A stretch of 64,000 bases of DNA from Pseudomonas entomophila (GTDB lineage: Bacteria; Pseudomonadota; Gammaproteobacteria; Pseudomonadales; Pseudomonadaceae). The notes under the pieces are model-generated. The model did no database searches. It was given only the letters and a program-made list of their open reading frames with translations, and had not been told where the DNA came from. The position numbers and the translations under genes are program-made. The stretch covers positions 1 through 64,000 of the forward strand of contig NZ_JARPQB010000007.1 of the NCBI RefSeq assembly GCF_029478665.1, given 5' to 3'. Positions 54,437 to 63,225 of the stretch are shown here, piece by piece (the first letter of the stretch is position 1; every line of letters starts with the position of its first letter).

Positions 54437-54631
54437 ATGGAATGCAAGAAAGGCACTGCAGCGATGCTGGAGTGGCGCGGTCGTTTTCTTGGAGAAGGTA
54501 TCCTGCACGAAGAAGATTATGACCAGGCACTGCGCCGTGCCGAGGCGTTGGAGCGTTCCGGGGTGATCAGCCCAAGCGAGTGGATTGAACTGGTCAGGTT
54601 GGCCAATGCGGCTTTGCTGCGATTGCGATAA
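54437..54631 (+). CDS. Small helical protein (64 aa)
   Basis: 64 residues from ATG 54437: MECKKGTAAMLEWRGRFL, GEGILHEEDYDQALRRAEALERSGVISPSEWIELVRLANAALLRL. It looks like a genuine amphipathic helical protein; the frame is open upstream but without a start having a ribosome site. Unknown function. The 117 bases to the LysR gene show no gene. Confidence 0.6.
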   Translation: MECKKGTAAMLEWRGRFLGEGILHEEDYDQALRRAEALERSGVISPSEWIELVRLANAALLRLR

Positions 54632-54748
54632 GTCCTACAGCCCCTGCTGAAACTGTCCACAAAAAACGTGGGTAGGTCTGTGGATAAAACGCTACAGGCC
54701 AGTATTCGCAGGGGTTCTGTTAGATTGAGCAGAATTTGAACAGCCTTT

Positions 54749-55666
54749 TCACTCAGGTATCTGCGGCCGAGGATGAGCCTCGCGCAAGGCCTGCAGCAGT
54801 TCGCGAACCCGTGCAGGCATATTGCCTGCGGGGTACACCGCATGCATCTGTGGGTCATGGCCGCTACTAGAGGTCAGGTGGTACTCCGGGCAGATCTTCA
54901 CCAGGCGTCCAGCCTGCACGTGTGGCTCGGCCAGCCAGTCGGCCAATCGCGCGATACCCGCGCCAGCCAATGTACTTTGCAATACGGCGACGCCCGAACC
55001 CAGCCGTAACCGTGGTTGTGGGCGCAGGCTGGTGATCTGGCCGTCGCGGCAGAAGTGCCAGGCCTTGAGGATGCGCGGGGCGGTGTGCAGGATCAGCGCG
55101 TGCCGCTCCAGCTCGTCCAGCGTTGTGGGTGTACCTGCGCACGCCAGATAGCGTGGGCTGGCATAGAGGTAGCGACGATAAGCCCACAGTGGGTAGCCGA
55201 TCAGTTCACTGGACTGTGGAAAAGCTCCGCGGATGACGAAGTCGAACTTGCCCTGCAACGGGTCGAGCGCCTGGTCGCCGAACTGCACGTCGAGGGTCAC
55301 TTTCGGGTGGCGCTGGGAGAATTCGGCCAGTACCGAGGGCAGCACATGCTGGGCCAGCGCCTCGGGTGCGGCCAGGCGGATCCAGCCCTGGGCCGAGCCG
55401 GTCAGTGCCGCGAGCTCGTCGGCGGCATCCCGTTGCACATCCAGCAAGCGCTCGGCGTGGGGCAGCAGCCGCTCACCGGCCTCGGTCAGGCTGACGGCAC
55501 TGGCACTGCGATTGAACAGCTTGGCGCCGGTATTGTCCTCGAGCGCCTGTACCGCTCGGGTCACGGCGCTGGGCGAACGTCCCAGCGAACGGGCAGCGCT
55601 GATGAAGCTGCGCTTGTGCGCAACGCTGACGAAGGCTTGTATCTCGCGCAACATATCCAGGGCCAT
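54749..55666 (-). CDS. LysR-family transcriptional regulator
   Basis: 305 residues. The N-terminal winged HTH is classical: MLREIQAFVSVAHKRSFISAARSLGRSPSAVTRAVQALEDNTGAKLFNRS, followed by a linker helix and a substrate-binding domain (about 95-300; GWIRLAAPEALAQHVLPSVLAEFSQRHPKVTLDVQFGD). Divergent from the TSUP exporter gene with 99 bases between, so probably its regulator and autoregulated. Confidence 0.92.
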   Translation of the reverse strand: MALDMLREIQAFVSVAHKRSFISAARSLGRSPSAVTRAVQALEDNTGAKLFNRSASAVSLTEAGERLLPHAERLLDVQRDAADELAALTGSAQGWIRLAAPEALAQHVLPSVLAEFSQRHPKVTLDVQFGDQALDPLQGKFDFVIRGAFPQSSELIGYPLWAYRRYLYASPRYLACAGTPTTLDELERHALILHTAPRILKAWHFCRDGQITSLRPQPRLRLGSGVAVLQSTLAGAGIARLADWLAEPHVQAGRLVKICPEYHLTSSSGHDPQMHAVYPAGNMPARVRELLQALREAHPRPQIPE

Positions 55667-55765
55667 GGGTTTTACTCATTGCGGTTTTTGCAATATGGCA
55701 TTTCAACACAAGCGCGATGCTTTGATTAGTCTGGCAGCCAGTTTTCCCCTGCCCGGACATTCAAC

Positions 55766-56527
55766 ATGATGGATATTGCCCTGCTTTCACTGTTCGCCTT
55801 CGCCGCCGGTTTGATCGATGCCGCCGTGGGAGGTGGCGGGCTGATCCAGATCCCGGCGCTGTTCAACGTGTTGCCGAACGCACAACCTGCCGCGTTGCTC
55901 GGTAGCAACAAGCTGGCGTCGGTGTGCGGCACAAGCTTTGCCGCGCGCTCGTTCATTCGCAAGGTGAAGCTGGACTGGGGGCTGATCGTGCCTGCGGCGT
56001 TGAGCGCCTTCGTCATGTCGTTCTTCGGCGCGGCCACGGTATCGCTGGTGCCAGCGAGCGTGATGCGGCCGATGGTGCTGGTGCTGATCGTGGTGATGGC
56101 GGTCTACACCTTCTGCAAGAAGGATTTCGGTACCCTGCACAAGCCCACTGTGATTGGCCGCAGGGAACAATGCCTGGCGGTGCTGATCGGTGGCGCCATC
56201 GGCTTTTACGACGGGCTGTTCGGCCCGGGTACCGGCAGCTTCCTGATCTTCCTGTTCATTCGCTTCTTCGCCCTGGACTTCCTGCATGCCTCGGCGTCGG
56301 CCAAGTTGGTCAATATCGCCACCAACCTGGCCGCGCTGGTGTTCTTCATCCCTTCCGGCAATGTGCTATGGGCCATCGCCCTGCCCATGGCGGTGTTCAA
56401 CATCCTTGGCGCGCTGACGGGAACCTGGCTGGCTGTGCGCAAGGGGGCAGGCTTTGTGCGGGGGTTGTTCCTGATCCTGCTCTGCGTGCTGATTGCCAAG
56501 CTGAGCTGGGACCTGCTGGCCAGTTGA
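55766..56527 (+). CDS. TSUP (TauE/SafE) family exporter
   Basis: 253 residues with seven or eight membrane helices and the family glycine motifs AAGLIDAAVGGGGLIQIPAL (14-33) and GAIGFYDGLFGPGTGSFLIF (about 142-161). TSUP members move sulfur-containing organic anions such as sulfite, sulfoacetate or taurine. An in-frame ATG one codon later is equivalent. Divergent from the LysR gene, convergent with the cyclase. Confidence 0.9.
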   Translation: MMDIALLSLFAFAAGLIDAAVGGGGLIQIPALFNVLPNAQPAALLGSNKLASVCGTSFAARSFIRKVKLDWGLIVPAALSAFVMSFFGAATVSLVPASVMRPMVLVLIVVMAVYTFCKKDFGTLHKPTVIGRREQCLAVLIGGAIGFYDGLFGPGTGSFLIFLFIRFFALDFLHASASAKLVNIATNLAALVFFIPSGNVLWAIALPMAVFNILGALTGTWLAVRKGAGFVRGLFLILLCVLIAKLSWDLLAS

Positions 56528-56528
56528 C

Positions 56529-57953
56529 TCAGACCAGCTGGCGTAGCGTCTCGGCTTGCTCGATGCGATTGCGGCCATGCGCTTTTGCCCGGTACAAGGC
56601 CAGGTCGGCCTGGGCCAGCAGTTCGTCGAGGCTGGAGGATGGATGTTCGCTGGAGCAACCCGCCAGGCCGATGCTGACGGTGATCTGCAGGCGTTGATCC
56701 GCTTGGCTGATGTACAGCTCCTGCACCGTGCGGCGCAGGCGTTCGGCGCTGAACCTGGCCTGTTCGAGCGCAAGCCCGGGCATGACGATGGCGAACTCTT
56801 CACCTCCCAGGCGGGCGAACAGTTCGCCTTCATGCAACTGATCCTGCAGGGCCAGGGAGAATTGACGCAGCACCTGGTCGCCAAGTGCGTGGCCATGGCG
56901 ATCGTTGATCGTCTTGAAGTGGTCGATGTCGAGCATCATCAAGGTCAGCGGCATGGGCTGGGCATCTTGCTTACGGCTCTGCAGCAGGGTGTTGGCGCGC
57001 TGGGTGAAGGCGCTGCGGGTGAGGGCGCCGGTCAGGTGATCGATGGAGGCCTGGTGCGCCAGGCGGGCCACCAGGTTGCGGTTGGCGCTGCTCACACAGG
57101 CCAGTACCAGCGGGCCCAGCACGAGCATGGCGATGCCCAGCCGCGCCGACATCAATGCGGTGACCCCAGGCTCGCTCTGCGGCACGCTGAAATGCATGAG
57201 GTTCTGCGCCACGGCGACGATCAGCGTGCTACCGGCGGTCAGCGCCAGCAGCGAAACCAGGAACGGCGTGTAGCTCAACGCACACCACAGCAGTGCGGCG
57301 ATGGGGAAGGCGATGGCGCCGGGGCCGCCGAAGGCGATGCTCAGGGCGAGGGAGGCCAGCAGTACCAGCAACGGCGCAATAGGGATTGACTGGCTGCCGC
57401 TGCGTGTCAGGGCGCGGGGCGAGGGGGCGGTGAGCAGCACCGGCAAGACCAGCACGCTGGTGGATAACTGCTCGCTGAACCAGGCCAGCCAGGTGGCGCG
57501 CAAGGATTGCTCGAACCACGGTGTGGCCATCACGCAGGCCAGGCTGGCGGCCACCGCGGCACCGGCGGCGCAGGCGCCGAACAGGCAAAGCGTGCCGTGT
57601 GGTGTTCGCAGGCGACGGTGCTGGCGCGGCAGGCGTGATACCAGGTACCAGATGGTGGCGATGGCGCCCAGGTTGCACAAATTGAACCACAGGGCCGGTT
57701 GCCAGGCTGTCCCGCAGGCCAGGTCGGCGATGACCATGGCCAGGTAGACCAGGCCGAAACCTGCCGGCGTGGCTTGGCGTGGGTTGCGCAGCAATACGCC
57801 GGCGAGCACTGCGTTGACCGGCCAGAACAGTGAAAGGGACTCGATCGGCCGGGCCAGGATGCCGCCCAGGGTCAGAGCCAAGGTGAGGCCGAACAGGATC
57901 AGGGCTGGCAGCAGGCGCGAAGTGACTGGAGACACCATAGGCTCGACCGGCAA
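56529..57953 (-). CDS. MASE1-type membrane diguanylate cyclase
   Basis: 474 residues. Eight or so N-terminal membrane helices (about 12-290) of the MASE1 type (SLFWPVNAVLAGVLLRNPRQATPA; CNLGAIATIWYL) are followed by a GGDEF domain: SIDHLTGALTRSAF, LMMLDIDHFKTINDRHGHALGDQVL and active GGEEF. Residues five before it are HEGE, so there is no RxxD inhibitory site. Makes cyclic di-GMP at the inner membrane. In-frame ATG at 57938 is an alternative start. Confidence 0.92.
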   Translation of the reverse strand: MPVEPMVSPVTSRLLPALILFGLTLALTLGGILARPIESLSLFWPVNAVLAGVLLRNPRQATPAGFGLVYLAMVIADLACGTAWQPALWFNLCNLGAIATIWYLVSRLPRQHRRLRTPHGTLCLFGACAAGAAVAASLACVMATPWFEQSLRATWLAWFSEQLSTSVLVLPVLLTAPSPRALTRSGSQSIPIAPLLVLLASLALSIAFGGPGAIAFPIAALLWCALSYTPFLVSLLALTAGSTLIVAVAQNLMHFSVPQSEPGVTALMSARLGIAMLVLGPLVLACVSSANRNLVARLAHQASIDHLTGALTRSAFTQRANTLLQSRKQDAQPMPLTLMMLDIDHFKTINDRHGHALGDQVLRQFSLALQDQLHEGELFARLGGEEFAIVMPGLALEQARFSAERLRRTVQELYISQADQRLQITVSIGLAGCSSEHPSSSLDELLAQADLALYRAKAHGRNRIEQAETLRQLV

Positions 57954-58068
57954 GCGAGGACGGAATCCAGGAAAGCGGCTGTAGGCACCTGGGATGATGT
58001 CGTGTCAGTGTCTTTCAAGTCGCCAATTGATGTCAATTCACGGAAAACCGTGGGGATATTGCCAGGGA

Positions 58069-59898
58069 TTACAAGTCGAACACCCAGGGCACCATCAGCA
58101 CGGTCACCAGCATGACCAGCAGCGTGAAGGGCACGCCAACCTTGACGAAGTCGGCGAAGCGATATTGTCCCGGGCCGAGCACCAATGTATTGACCGGTGA
58201 CGAGACCGGCGTCATGAACGCCGCCGATGCGGCCAGGGCCACGGTCATGGCGAAGGGGTAGGGCGACATGCCCAGTTGCTGGGCAGTGCTGATCGCCACC
58301 GGGGCCATCAGCACCGCGGTGGCGGTATTGGAGATGAACAGGCCGATCAGCGCGGTGAGGGCGAACAGGCAGCCGAGGATCACGCCAGGGCCGGCGCCAC
58401 CGAGCAGACCGACCAGCGCCCCGACCGCCAGGTCGATGCCACCGGTCTTCTGCAGCGCCAAGGCGAAGGGCAGCATGCCAACGATCAGCACCAGGCTCTG
58501 CCAGTGGATGGCGCGGTAGGCGCTGTTCATGTCGATGCAGCGGCCGGCCCCCATCAGCAGGCAGCCGATCAGCGCGGCGATGACGTTGGGTACCAGGCCG
58601 CTGACCATCAGCCCGACCATCACCGCCAGGCTGATCAACGCGTAGGGCGCGCGGGCGCGTGCCGGCGCCACCTGGTCGATCTCGGCGGGCAGGCTGAGCA
58701 CCAGGAAGTCGCGTGGCTTGCCTTGCAGTTGGCGCACCGCTTTCCAAGGGCCGACCACCAGCAGGGTGTCGCCCAGGCGCAGCTTTTCGTCCACCAGTTG
58801 CCCTTCGATGGCCACCTGGTCGCGGCGCAGGCCGACCACGTTGAGGTCGTAGCGGGTGCGGAAGGCCAGTTCGAGAATGGTCTTGCCGATCAGTTGCGAG
58901 CCGGGCGGCAGCGAGATCTCGGCCATGCCCACTTCCTGGGACTGGTCGATGAAGTAAGCCGCCTTGAAGTGCAGCGGCTCGAGTAACATCCCCTGGCACA
59001 GGCTGCGCAGGTCGTCGCGGTTGGCGAACAGGTCGAGCAGCAGGATGTCGCCTTGCTGCAGCAGTGTGCCGGAGTCGGCGGGGATCACCCGGGTGGTGAA
59101 CTTGTGCTGGCGCTCGATCCCCACCACGTTGGCGCCGTGGCGGGTGCGCAGCTCCAGTTCGCCCAGGGTGTGGCCAATCAGCGGCGAGTGCGGGCGGATG
59201 CGCAGGCGCCGCTCGCGACCGTTGAGCTTGTAGTCCAGGACCAGGTCGAGCAGGGTGCGACGGGTCTCCACCCGGCCATCCTTTCGCACCTCACCATTGA
59301 GCCAGTGGCGCGTCAGCAGCATGTAGCCGATGCCCAGCACCAGCACCACCAGGCCGAAGGGGGTAAAGCTGAAGAAGTTGAAACCCTGTTCGCCGTGGCG
59401 TACCAGCTCACTGTGCACCACCACGTTCGGGGGCGTGGCCACGAGGCTGAGCATGCCGCTGATCAGGCCGGCGAAACTCAGGGGCATCATCAGGCGGCTG
59501 GGCGAAAGCTGCAGGCGTGCGGCGATGCTCAGCACCACCGGGATGAAAATAGCGACTACGCCGGTCGAACTCATCACCGAGCCAAGGCCGGCCACCGCGA
59601 TCATCAGCAACACCAACAGGCGGGCCTCGCTGTTGCCTGCGCGTTCGCTCATCCACTCGCCGATACGGTAGGCGATGCCGGTGCGGACCAGGCCTTCGCC
59701 GATCACGAACAATGCGGCGATCAGTACCACGTTGGGGTCGCTGAAACCGGCCAGGGCCTGTTCCACGCTGAGGATGCCAGACAGCGGGAGCGCGAGTATC
59801 ACCAACAGGGCGACCACATCCATGCGCGGGCGGTTGATGATGAACAGCACGACGACAACGGCGAGCAGGCCTAGGACCCAGAGCAGCTCATGGTTCAT
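58069..59898 (-). CDS. SLC13-type transporter with TrkA_C domains
   Basis: 609 residues from ATG 59898 ([10 protein letters not shown]); the frame is open to 60012 but the added part is not transporter-like. N-terminal and C-terminal membrane halves with [12 protein letters not shown] and [15 protein letters not shown] carry the dicarboxylate/sodium symporter family motifs. Between them (about 205-400) lie two TrkA_C modules ([48 protein letters not shown]). Substrate unknown; anions such as dicarboxylate or sulfate are typical. Confidence 0.9.
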   Translation of the reverse strand: MNHELLWVLGLLAVVVVLFIINRPRMDVVALLVILALPLSGILSVEQALAGFSDPNVVLIAALFVIGEGLVRTGIAYRIGEWMSERAGNSEARLLVLLMIAVAGLGSVMSSTGVVAIFIPVVLSIAARLQLSPSRLMMPLSFAGLISGMLSLVATPPNVVVHSELVRHGEQGFNFFSFTPFGLVVLVLGIGYMLLTRHWLNGEVRKDGRVETRRTLLDLVLDYKLNGRERRLRIRPHSPLIGHTLGELELRTRHGANVVGIERQHKFTTRVIPADSGTLLQQGDILLLDLFANRDDLRSLCQGMLLEPLHFKAAYFIDQSQEVGMAEISLPPGSQLIGKTILELAFRTRYDLNVVGLRRDQVAIEGQLVDEKLRLGDTLLVVGPWKAVRQLQGKPRDFLVLSLPAEIDQVAPARARAPYALISLAVMVGLMVSGLVPNVIAALIGCLLMGAGRCIDMNSAYRAIHWQSLVLIVGMLPFALALQKTGGIDLAVGALVGLLGGAGPGVILGCLFALTALIGLFISNTATAVLMAPVAISTAQQLGMSPYPFAMTVALAASAAFMTPVSSPVNTLVLGPGQYRFADFVKVGVPFTLLVMLVTVLMVPWVFDL

Positions 59899-60131
59899 GG
59901 GGGGAGGGGGTTCCTTCACACGAGGGCACGAAAGGTAATGGCACCAGTGTGGCAGCTTGGCGTGAAGGGGGTGTTGACGTGTTGCAGTATTTTGCCGGAG
60001 GAGCATCAGCACGGTGTGCGGGTCCGTCCGGTAGGCACCGGCTTGCCGGTGCCATTCACCGTGTTGGCGCCTTCGCGGACAAACCCGTTCTCATGGAGCA
60101 AAACCTATCCTGCTGACCAGGCACAGCCTCC

Positions 60132-60214
60132 GTAGGAGCGGCTTTAGCCGCGATCACCCGCAGGGCGGGTGCCAGAGACCGCGATGCCCGTATCGCGGCT
60201 GAAGCCGCTCCTAC
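60132..60214. repeat. Inverted pair of REP elements
   Basis: GTAGGAGCGGCTTTAGCCGC (60132 onward) and its inverted partner GCGGCTGAAGCCGCTCCTAC (60195-60214), each itself a palindrome, about 40 bases apart. These are typical of Pseudomonas putida-group genomes. The rest of 59899-60245 contains no gene that I can support. Confidence 0.85.
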
Positions 60215-60245
60215 AGGACCGATTCAGTTTGGGCGGAGGCCTGAA

Positions 60246-60626
60246 TCAGTGACGGTGCTTGTGCTTGCGGTTGTTGTCGCCCATGTGGTTGCCAATGGCA
60301 CCACCGGCCGCGCCACCCAGGCCTGCGCCAATGGTCGAGCCATTGGAGCCACCCAGCTTGCCGCCGATCAGCGAACCGCCAGCTGAGCCCAGGCCGCCAC
60401 CAATGGCCGCCTCGGTGCGGTTGCCCTTGCGCGCACCCACCGCGCTGCCGGCGGCGCCGCCCAGGCCGGCACCGATCGCAGCGCCGGTGCTGCCACCGAT
60501 TTGTTTACCGACGACATTGCCCAGCGCACCGCCCAGGCCACCACCAATAGCGGCGGTACCGTCACCGGCGAAAGCGCCTTGGCACAGCAGCAGGCCGAGG
60601 GCGAGAGAAGGCAGAGTCAGACGCAT
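60246..60626 (-). CDS. Glycine-zipper secreted protein
   Basis: 126 residues from ATG 60626. Signal peptide MRLTLPSLALGLLLCQGAFA then repeated glycine-zipper segments (AAIGGGLGGALGNVVGKQIGGSTGAAIGAGLGGAAG and further copies) and a basic His-rich end (NRKHKHRH). Such zippers pack as membrane-inserting helices; likely an outer-membrane or periplasmic protein. Function unknown. Confidence 0.82.
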   Translation of the reverse strand: MRLTLPSLALGLLLCQGAFAGDGTAAIGGGLGGALGNVVGKQIGGSTGAAIGAGLGGAAGSAVGARKGNRTEAAIGGGLGSAGGSLIGGKLGGSNGSTIGAGLGGAAGGAIGNHMGDNNRKHKHRH

Positions 60627-60699
60627 GTTATGAACCTCAGGGGGAATCATCAGGGAAGTTGCCGCACGGTCAGCGGCGAGTCAGGGATGCAAAGACGTT

Positions 60700-60885
60700 T
60701 CAGCGGTAGTAGCGGTCACGGTACTGGCGGTCATCGTCATCGCGGTCGTCCCGGTCATGGCGATGGTGGTGCCGGTGGTCACGGTCACGCCAGCCGTCAT
60801 CGTCGTCGTGGTAATGATGGCTGTAGCAGCCCCCAAGCAGCAGGAAGGCGGCAACCAGCGAGGCACTTGCGAGGCGCGAAATCAT
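60700..60885 (-). CDS. Small His/Asp-rich lipoprotein
   Basis: 61 residues: MISRLASASLVAAFLLLGGC gives a lipobox with Cys20; the mature part is almost wholly His, Asp, Arg and Tyr. It could bind metal ions, but low complexity also favours simple spacing roles. Directly upstream of the glycine-zipper gene on the same strand. Confidence 0.75.
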   Translation of the reverse strand: MISRLASASLVAAFLLLGGCYSHHYHDDDDGWRDRDHRHHHRHDRDDRDDDDRQYRDRYYR

Positions 60886-61068
60886 GAAGTAGGTCCTTGA
60901 TCCGAATAGGTTTACCGGATATGCGATCAGACCTGGGCCGATTCATTTGGTTCTTTGTCGCGCAAAATTTTGTCGTGACGTATTCATGTGGATCGCACAG
61001 ATCTTGGGCTCACTCATGAGGCCTGCACGATGCTAGAGTCGCCTTCTTTTTTGTCCCGAGGATGGAAC

Positions 61069-61419
61069 ATGCGAGCGATTCTGCCGATCACCGTGGCGCT
61101 GCTGCTGGCGGGCTGTGCGTCATCTACCATGGAGGCGGCGCGCAATGGCACGCCGACCGCGCGCCTTGACTCGCACAAGACCCCGGACGTGGTTGCCCAA
61201 TGCATCCAGTTCAGTTGGCAGGAGGAGTCGTCGTTCGGTGTCGATGCCAGCGGTTACCTGGAGGCGCGCAAGCAGGGTGGATTTACGGTGTACACCCGTG
61301 AAGCGGAATCGTTCGTTGATGTCTATGCACAGGCGGGCGGGACGCGGGTGGACTACTACGCCCAGCGAGATGACGGCATGGCCCTGCGGCGGCGGGCGGC
61401 GGCCGCCACTTGCCTGTGA
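61069..61419 (+). CDS. Small lipoprotein
   Basis: 116 residues from ATG 61069 (GAGGATGGAAC). Signal MRAILPITVALLLAGC with lipobox LLAGC. The mature domain (DVVAQCIQFSWQEESSFGVDASGYLEARKQGGFTVYTREAESFVDVYAQAGGTRVDYY) is beta-rich. It resembles small Pseudomonas envelope lipoproteins of unknown function. Confidence 0.8.
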   Translation: MRAILPITVALLLAGCASSTMEAARNGTPTARLDSHKTPDVVAQCIQFSWQEESSFGVDASGYLEARKQGGFTVYTREAESFVDVYAQAGGTRVDYYAQRDDGMALRRRAAAATCL

Positions 61420-61471
61420 TGGTGGGCAGGGCCAGCTTCCACTCCCGTAGGAGATGGTTACCCGGCCCACT

Positions 61472-61494
61472 GTAGGAGCGGCTTCAGCCGCGAT
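61472..61494 (+). repeat. REP element
   Basis: GTAGGAGCGGCTTCAGCCGC then GAT; single copy of the same class as 60132-60214, in the 186-base gap before the methyltransferase gene. Confidence 0.8.
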
Positions 61495-61605
61495 GAAGGC
61501 ACCGCGGTTATACCCGAGCTGTCAACCTGAGGTTGACGGAGTGGTTGTAAGGCGATTCATGGGCGGTTAACGTGGCGCCACGCCATCAAGCCAAGGAAGG
61601 ACCGC

Positions 61606-62427
61606 ATGAGCCGCTCACTGGAACTCAACCGCGCCAGCTGGGATGAACGAGCCCCCCTGCACGCCGCGTCAAAGGACTATGAGGTCGAGCGTTTCGTCAG
61701 CCACCCAGGGCATCTCTCCGAAGTGGTACGTTTCGACCTGCCGCGGTTGGGCGACATCCGTGGCTTGCGCGCGGTGCATCTGCAATGCCATATCGGTACC
61801 GATACCCTGTCACTGGCACGCCTGGGCGCCCAGGTCAGTGGGCTGGACTTTTCAGAGGCCTCATTGCACCAGGCGCGGCAACTCGCCGAGCGCGCCGGAG
61901 CACGCATCAATTACGTACAAGCAGATGTCTACCGGGCGGCCGAAGTGCTGGAGGCGGGCAGTTTCGACCTGGTCTACACCGGTATCGGCGCCCTGTGCTG
62001 GCTTCCCAGCATCGAGCGCTGGGCACGCACCGTGGCGGCGTTGCTGAAGCCAGGCGGGCGGTTGTTCCTGCGTGATGGCCATCCGATGCTGATGGCCGTC
62101 AACGAAGACCATCAGGACCGCCTGCAACTGGATTACCCGTACTTCGAGCGGGAAGCGCCGACGATCTGGCACAGCGACCAGACCTACGTCGACACCGACC
62201 AGGCCCTGACCCAGACCGAAACCCATGAGTGGAACCACGGCCTGGCTGAGGTCATCACGGCTTTGTTGGCCAGCGGCCTGCGGATAGCTGGCCTGGAAGA
62301 GCATCAGAGCATCCCTTGGGAGGCCTTGCCCGGGCAGATGGAGCTCGGCGCCGACGGCGAATGGCGCCTGCGCGAAGCACCTTGGCGCCTGCCGCTCAGT
62401 TACACGCTGCAGGCGCTCAAGGCCTGA
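61606..62427 (+). CDS. SAM-dependent methyltransferase (class I)
   Basis: 273 residues. Motif I VHLQCHIGTDTLSLARLGAQVSGLDFSEA (about 57-85) is the SAM site with acidic Asp after GL; VQADVYRAAEVL and FDLVYTGIGALCWLPSIERWARTVAALLKPGGRLFLRDGHP follow. The CHIGTDTL version of motif I marks a subgroup of unknown substrate. Ribosome site AAGGAAGG. Confidence 0.88.
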   Translation: MSRSLELNRASWDERAPLHAASKDYEVERFVSHPGHLSEVVRFDLPRLGDIRGLRAVHLQCHIGTDTLSLARLGAQVSGLDFSEASLHQARQLAERAGARINYVQADVYRAAEVLEAGSFDLVYTGIGALCWLPSIERWARTVAALLKPGGRLFLRDGHPMLMAVNEDHQDRLQLDYPYFEREAPTIWHSDQTYVDTDQALTQTETHEWNHGLAEVITALLASGLRIAGLEEHQSIPWEALPGQMELGADGEWRLREAPWRLPLSYTLQALKA

Positions 62428-62430
62428 ACA

Positions 62431-63198
62431 TCAGGACAGGAAGCCACCGTCGACATTGAGCGCGGTGCCGGTGGTGTAGCTGGAGGCGTCGCTGGCCAGG
62501 TACAGCACCGCGCCGGCCATCTCGCTCGGGTCGGCCACGCGTTTGAGCGGGATCTGTTGCAAGGCGGCATTGCGGATGCTGTCGTTCTTGACCAGCGCCG
62601 AGGCGAACTTGGTGTCGGTCAGGCCCGGCAGCAAGGCGTTGCAGCGGATGCCGAACTGCGCGCACTCCTTGGCGAAGACCTTGGTCATGTTGATCACCGC
62701 GGCCTTGGTCACCGAGTAGATACCTTGGAACAGTCCTGGCGAGACGCCGTTGATCGACGCGACGTTGATGATGCTGCCCCCCCCGTGCTCGCGCATCAGT
62801 TTGCCGGCTTCGACCGACATGAAGAAGTAGCCGCGGATGTTCACGTCGACGGTCTTCTGGAATGCGCCCAGGTCAGTGTCCAGCACATTGCAGAACTGCG
62901 GGTTGGTGGCCGCGTTGTTGACCAGGATGTCCAGGCGCCCGAACTGCTCGCGGATGCCAGCGAACACCTGCTGGATTTGCTCCATCTCACCGATGTGGCA
63001 AGCCACCGCGGTGGCCTTGCCGCCCGCGGCGATGATCGCCTCGGCGACCTGCTGGCAGCCGTCGAGCTTGCGGCTCGAGACGATCACATGGGCACCCTGC
63101 TGGGCCAGCAGGTGGGCGATGGCCTCGCCGATGCCACGGCTGGCGCCGGAGACGAAGGCGATCTTGCCGTCGAGGTCGAACAGGTGGGTCTTGGACAT
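62431..63198 (-). CDS. SDR-family oxidoreductase
   Basis: 255 residues with the Rossmann motif GASRGIGEA (18-26), NNAAT (about 91-95), catalytic Ser (VASINGV), YSVTK (Tyr/Lys) and C-terminal LNVDGGF. NAD(P)-dependent dehydrogenase or reductase. It lies 27 bases after the APH-like gene on the same strand, so they probably form an operon, perhaps in acyl-CoA or alcohol catabolism, as this pair is often linked to acyl-CoA dehydrogenases. Confidence 0.9.
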   Translation of the reverse strand: MSKTHLFDLDGKIAFVSGASRGIGEAIAHLLAQQGAHVIVSSRKLDGCQQVAEAIIAAGGKATAVACHIGEMEQIQQVFAGIREQFGRLDILVNNAATNPQFCNVLDTDLGAFQKTVDVNIRGYFFMSVEAGKLMREHGGGSIINVASINGVSPGLFQGIYSVTKAAVINMTKVFAKECAQFGIRCNALLPGLTDTKFASALVKNDSIRNAALQQIPLKRVADPSEMAGAVLYLASDASSYTTGTALNVDGGFLS

Positions 63199-63225
63199 GC
63201 CGGGATTCCTTGTTGTCTGCCGGTG

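Noticed and set aside
58069..59012. Large rightward and leftward frames opposite and overlapping the SLC13 gene
   Set aside because: Gln/His-rich or Arg/Gly-rich shadows of the transporter.
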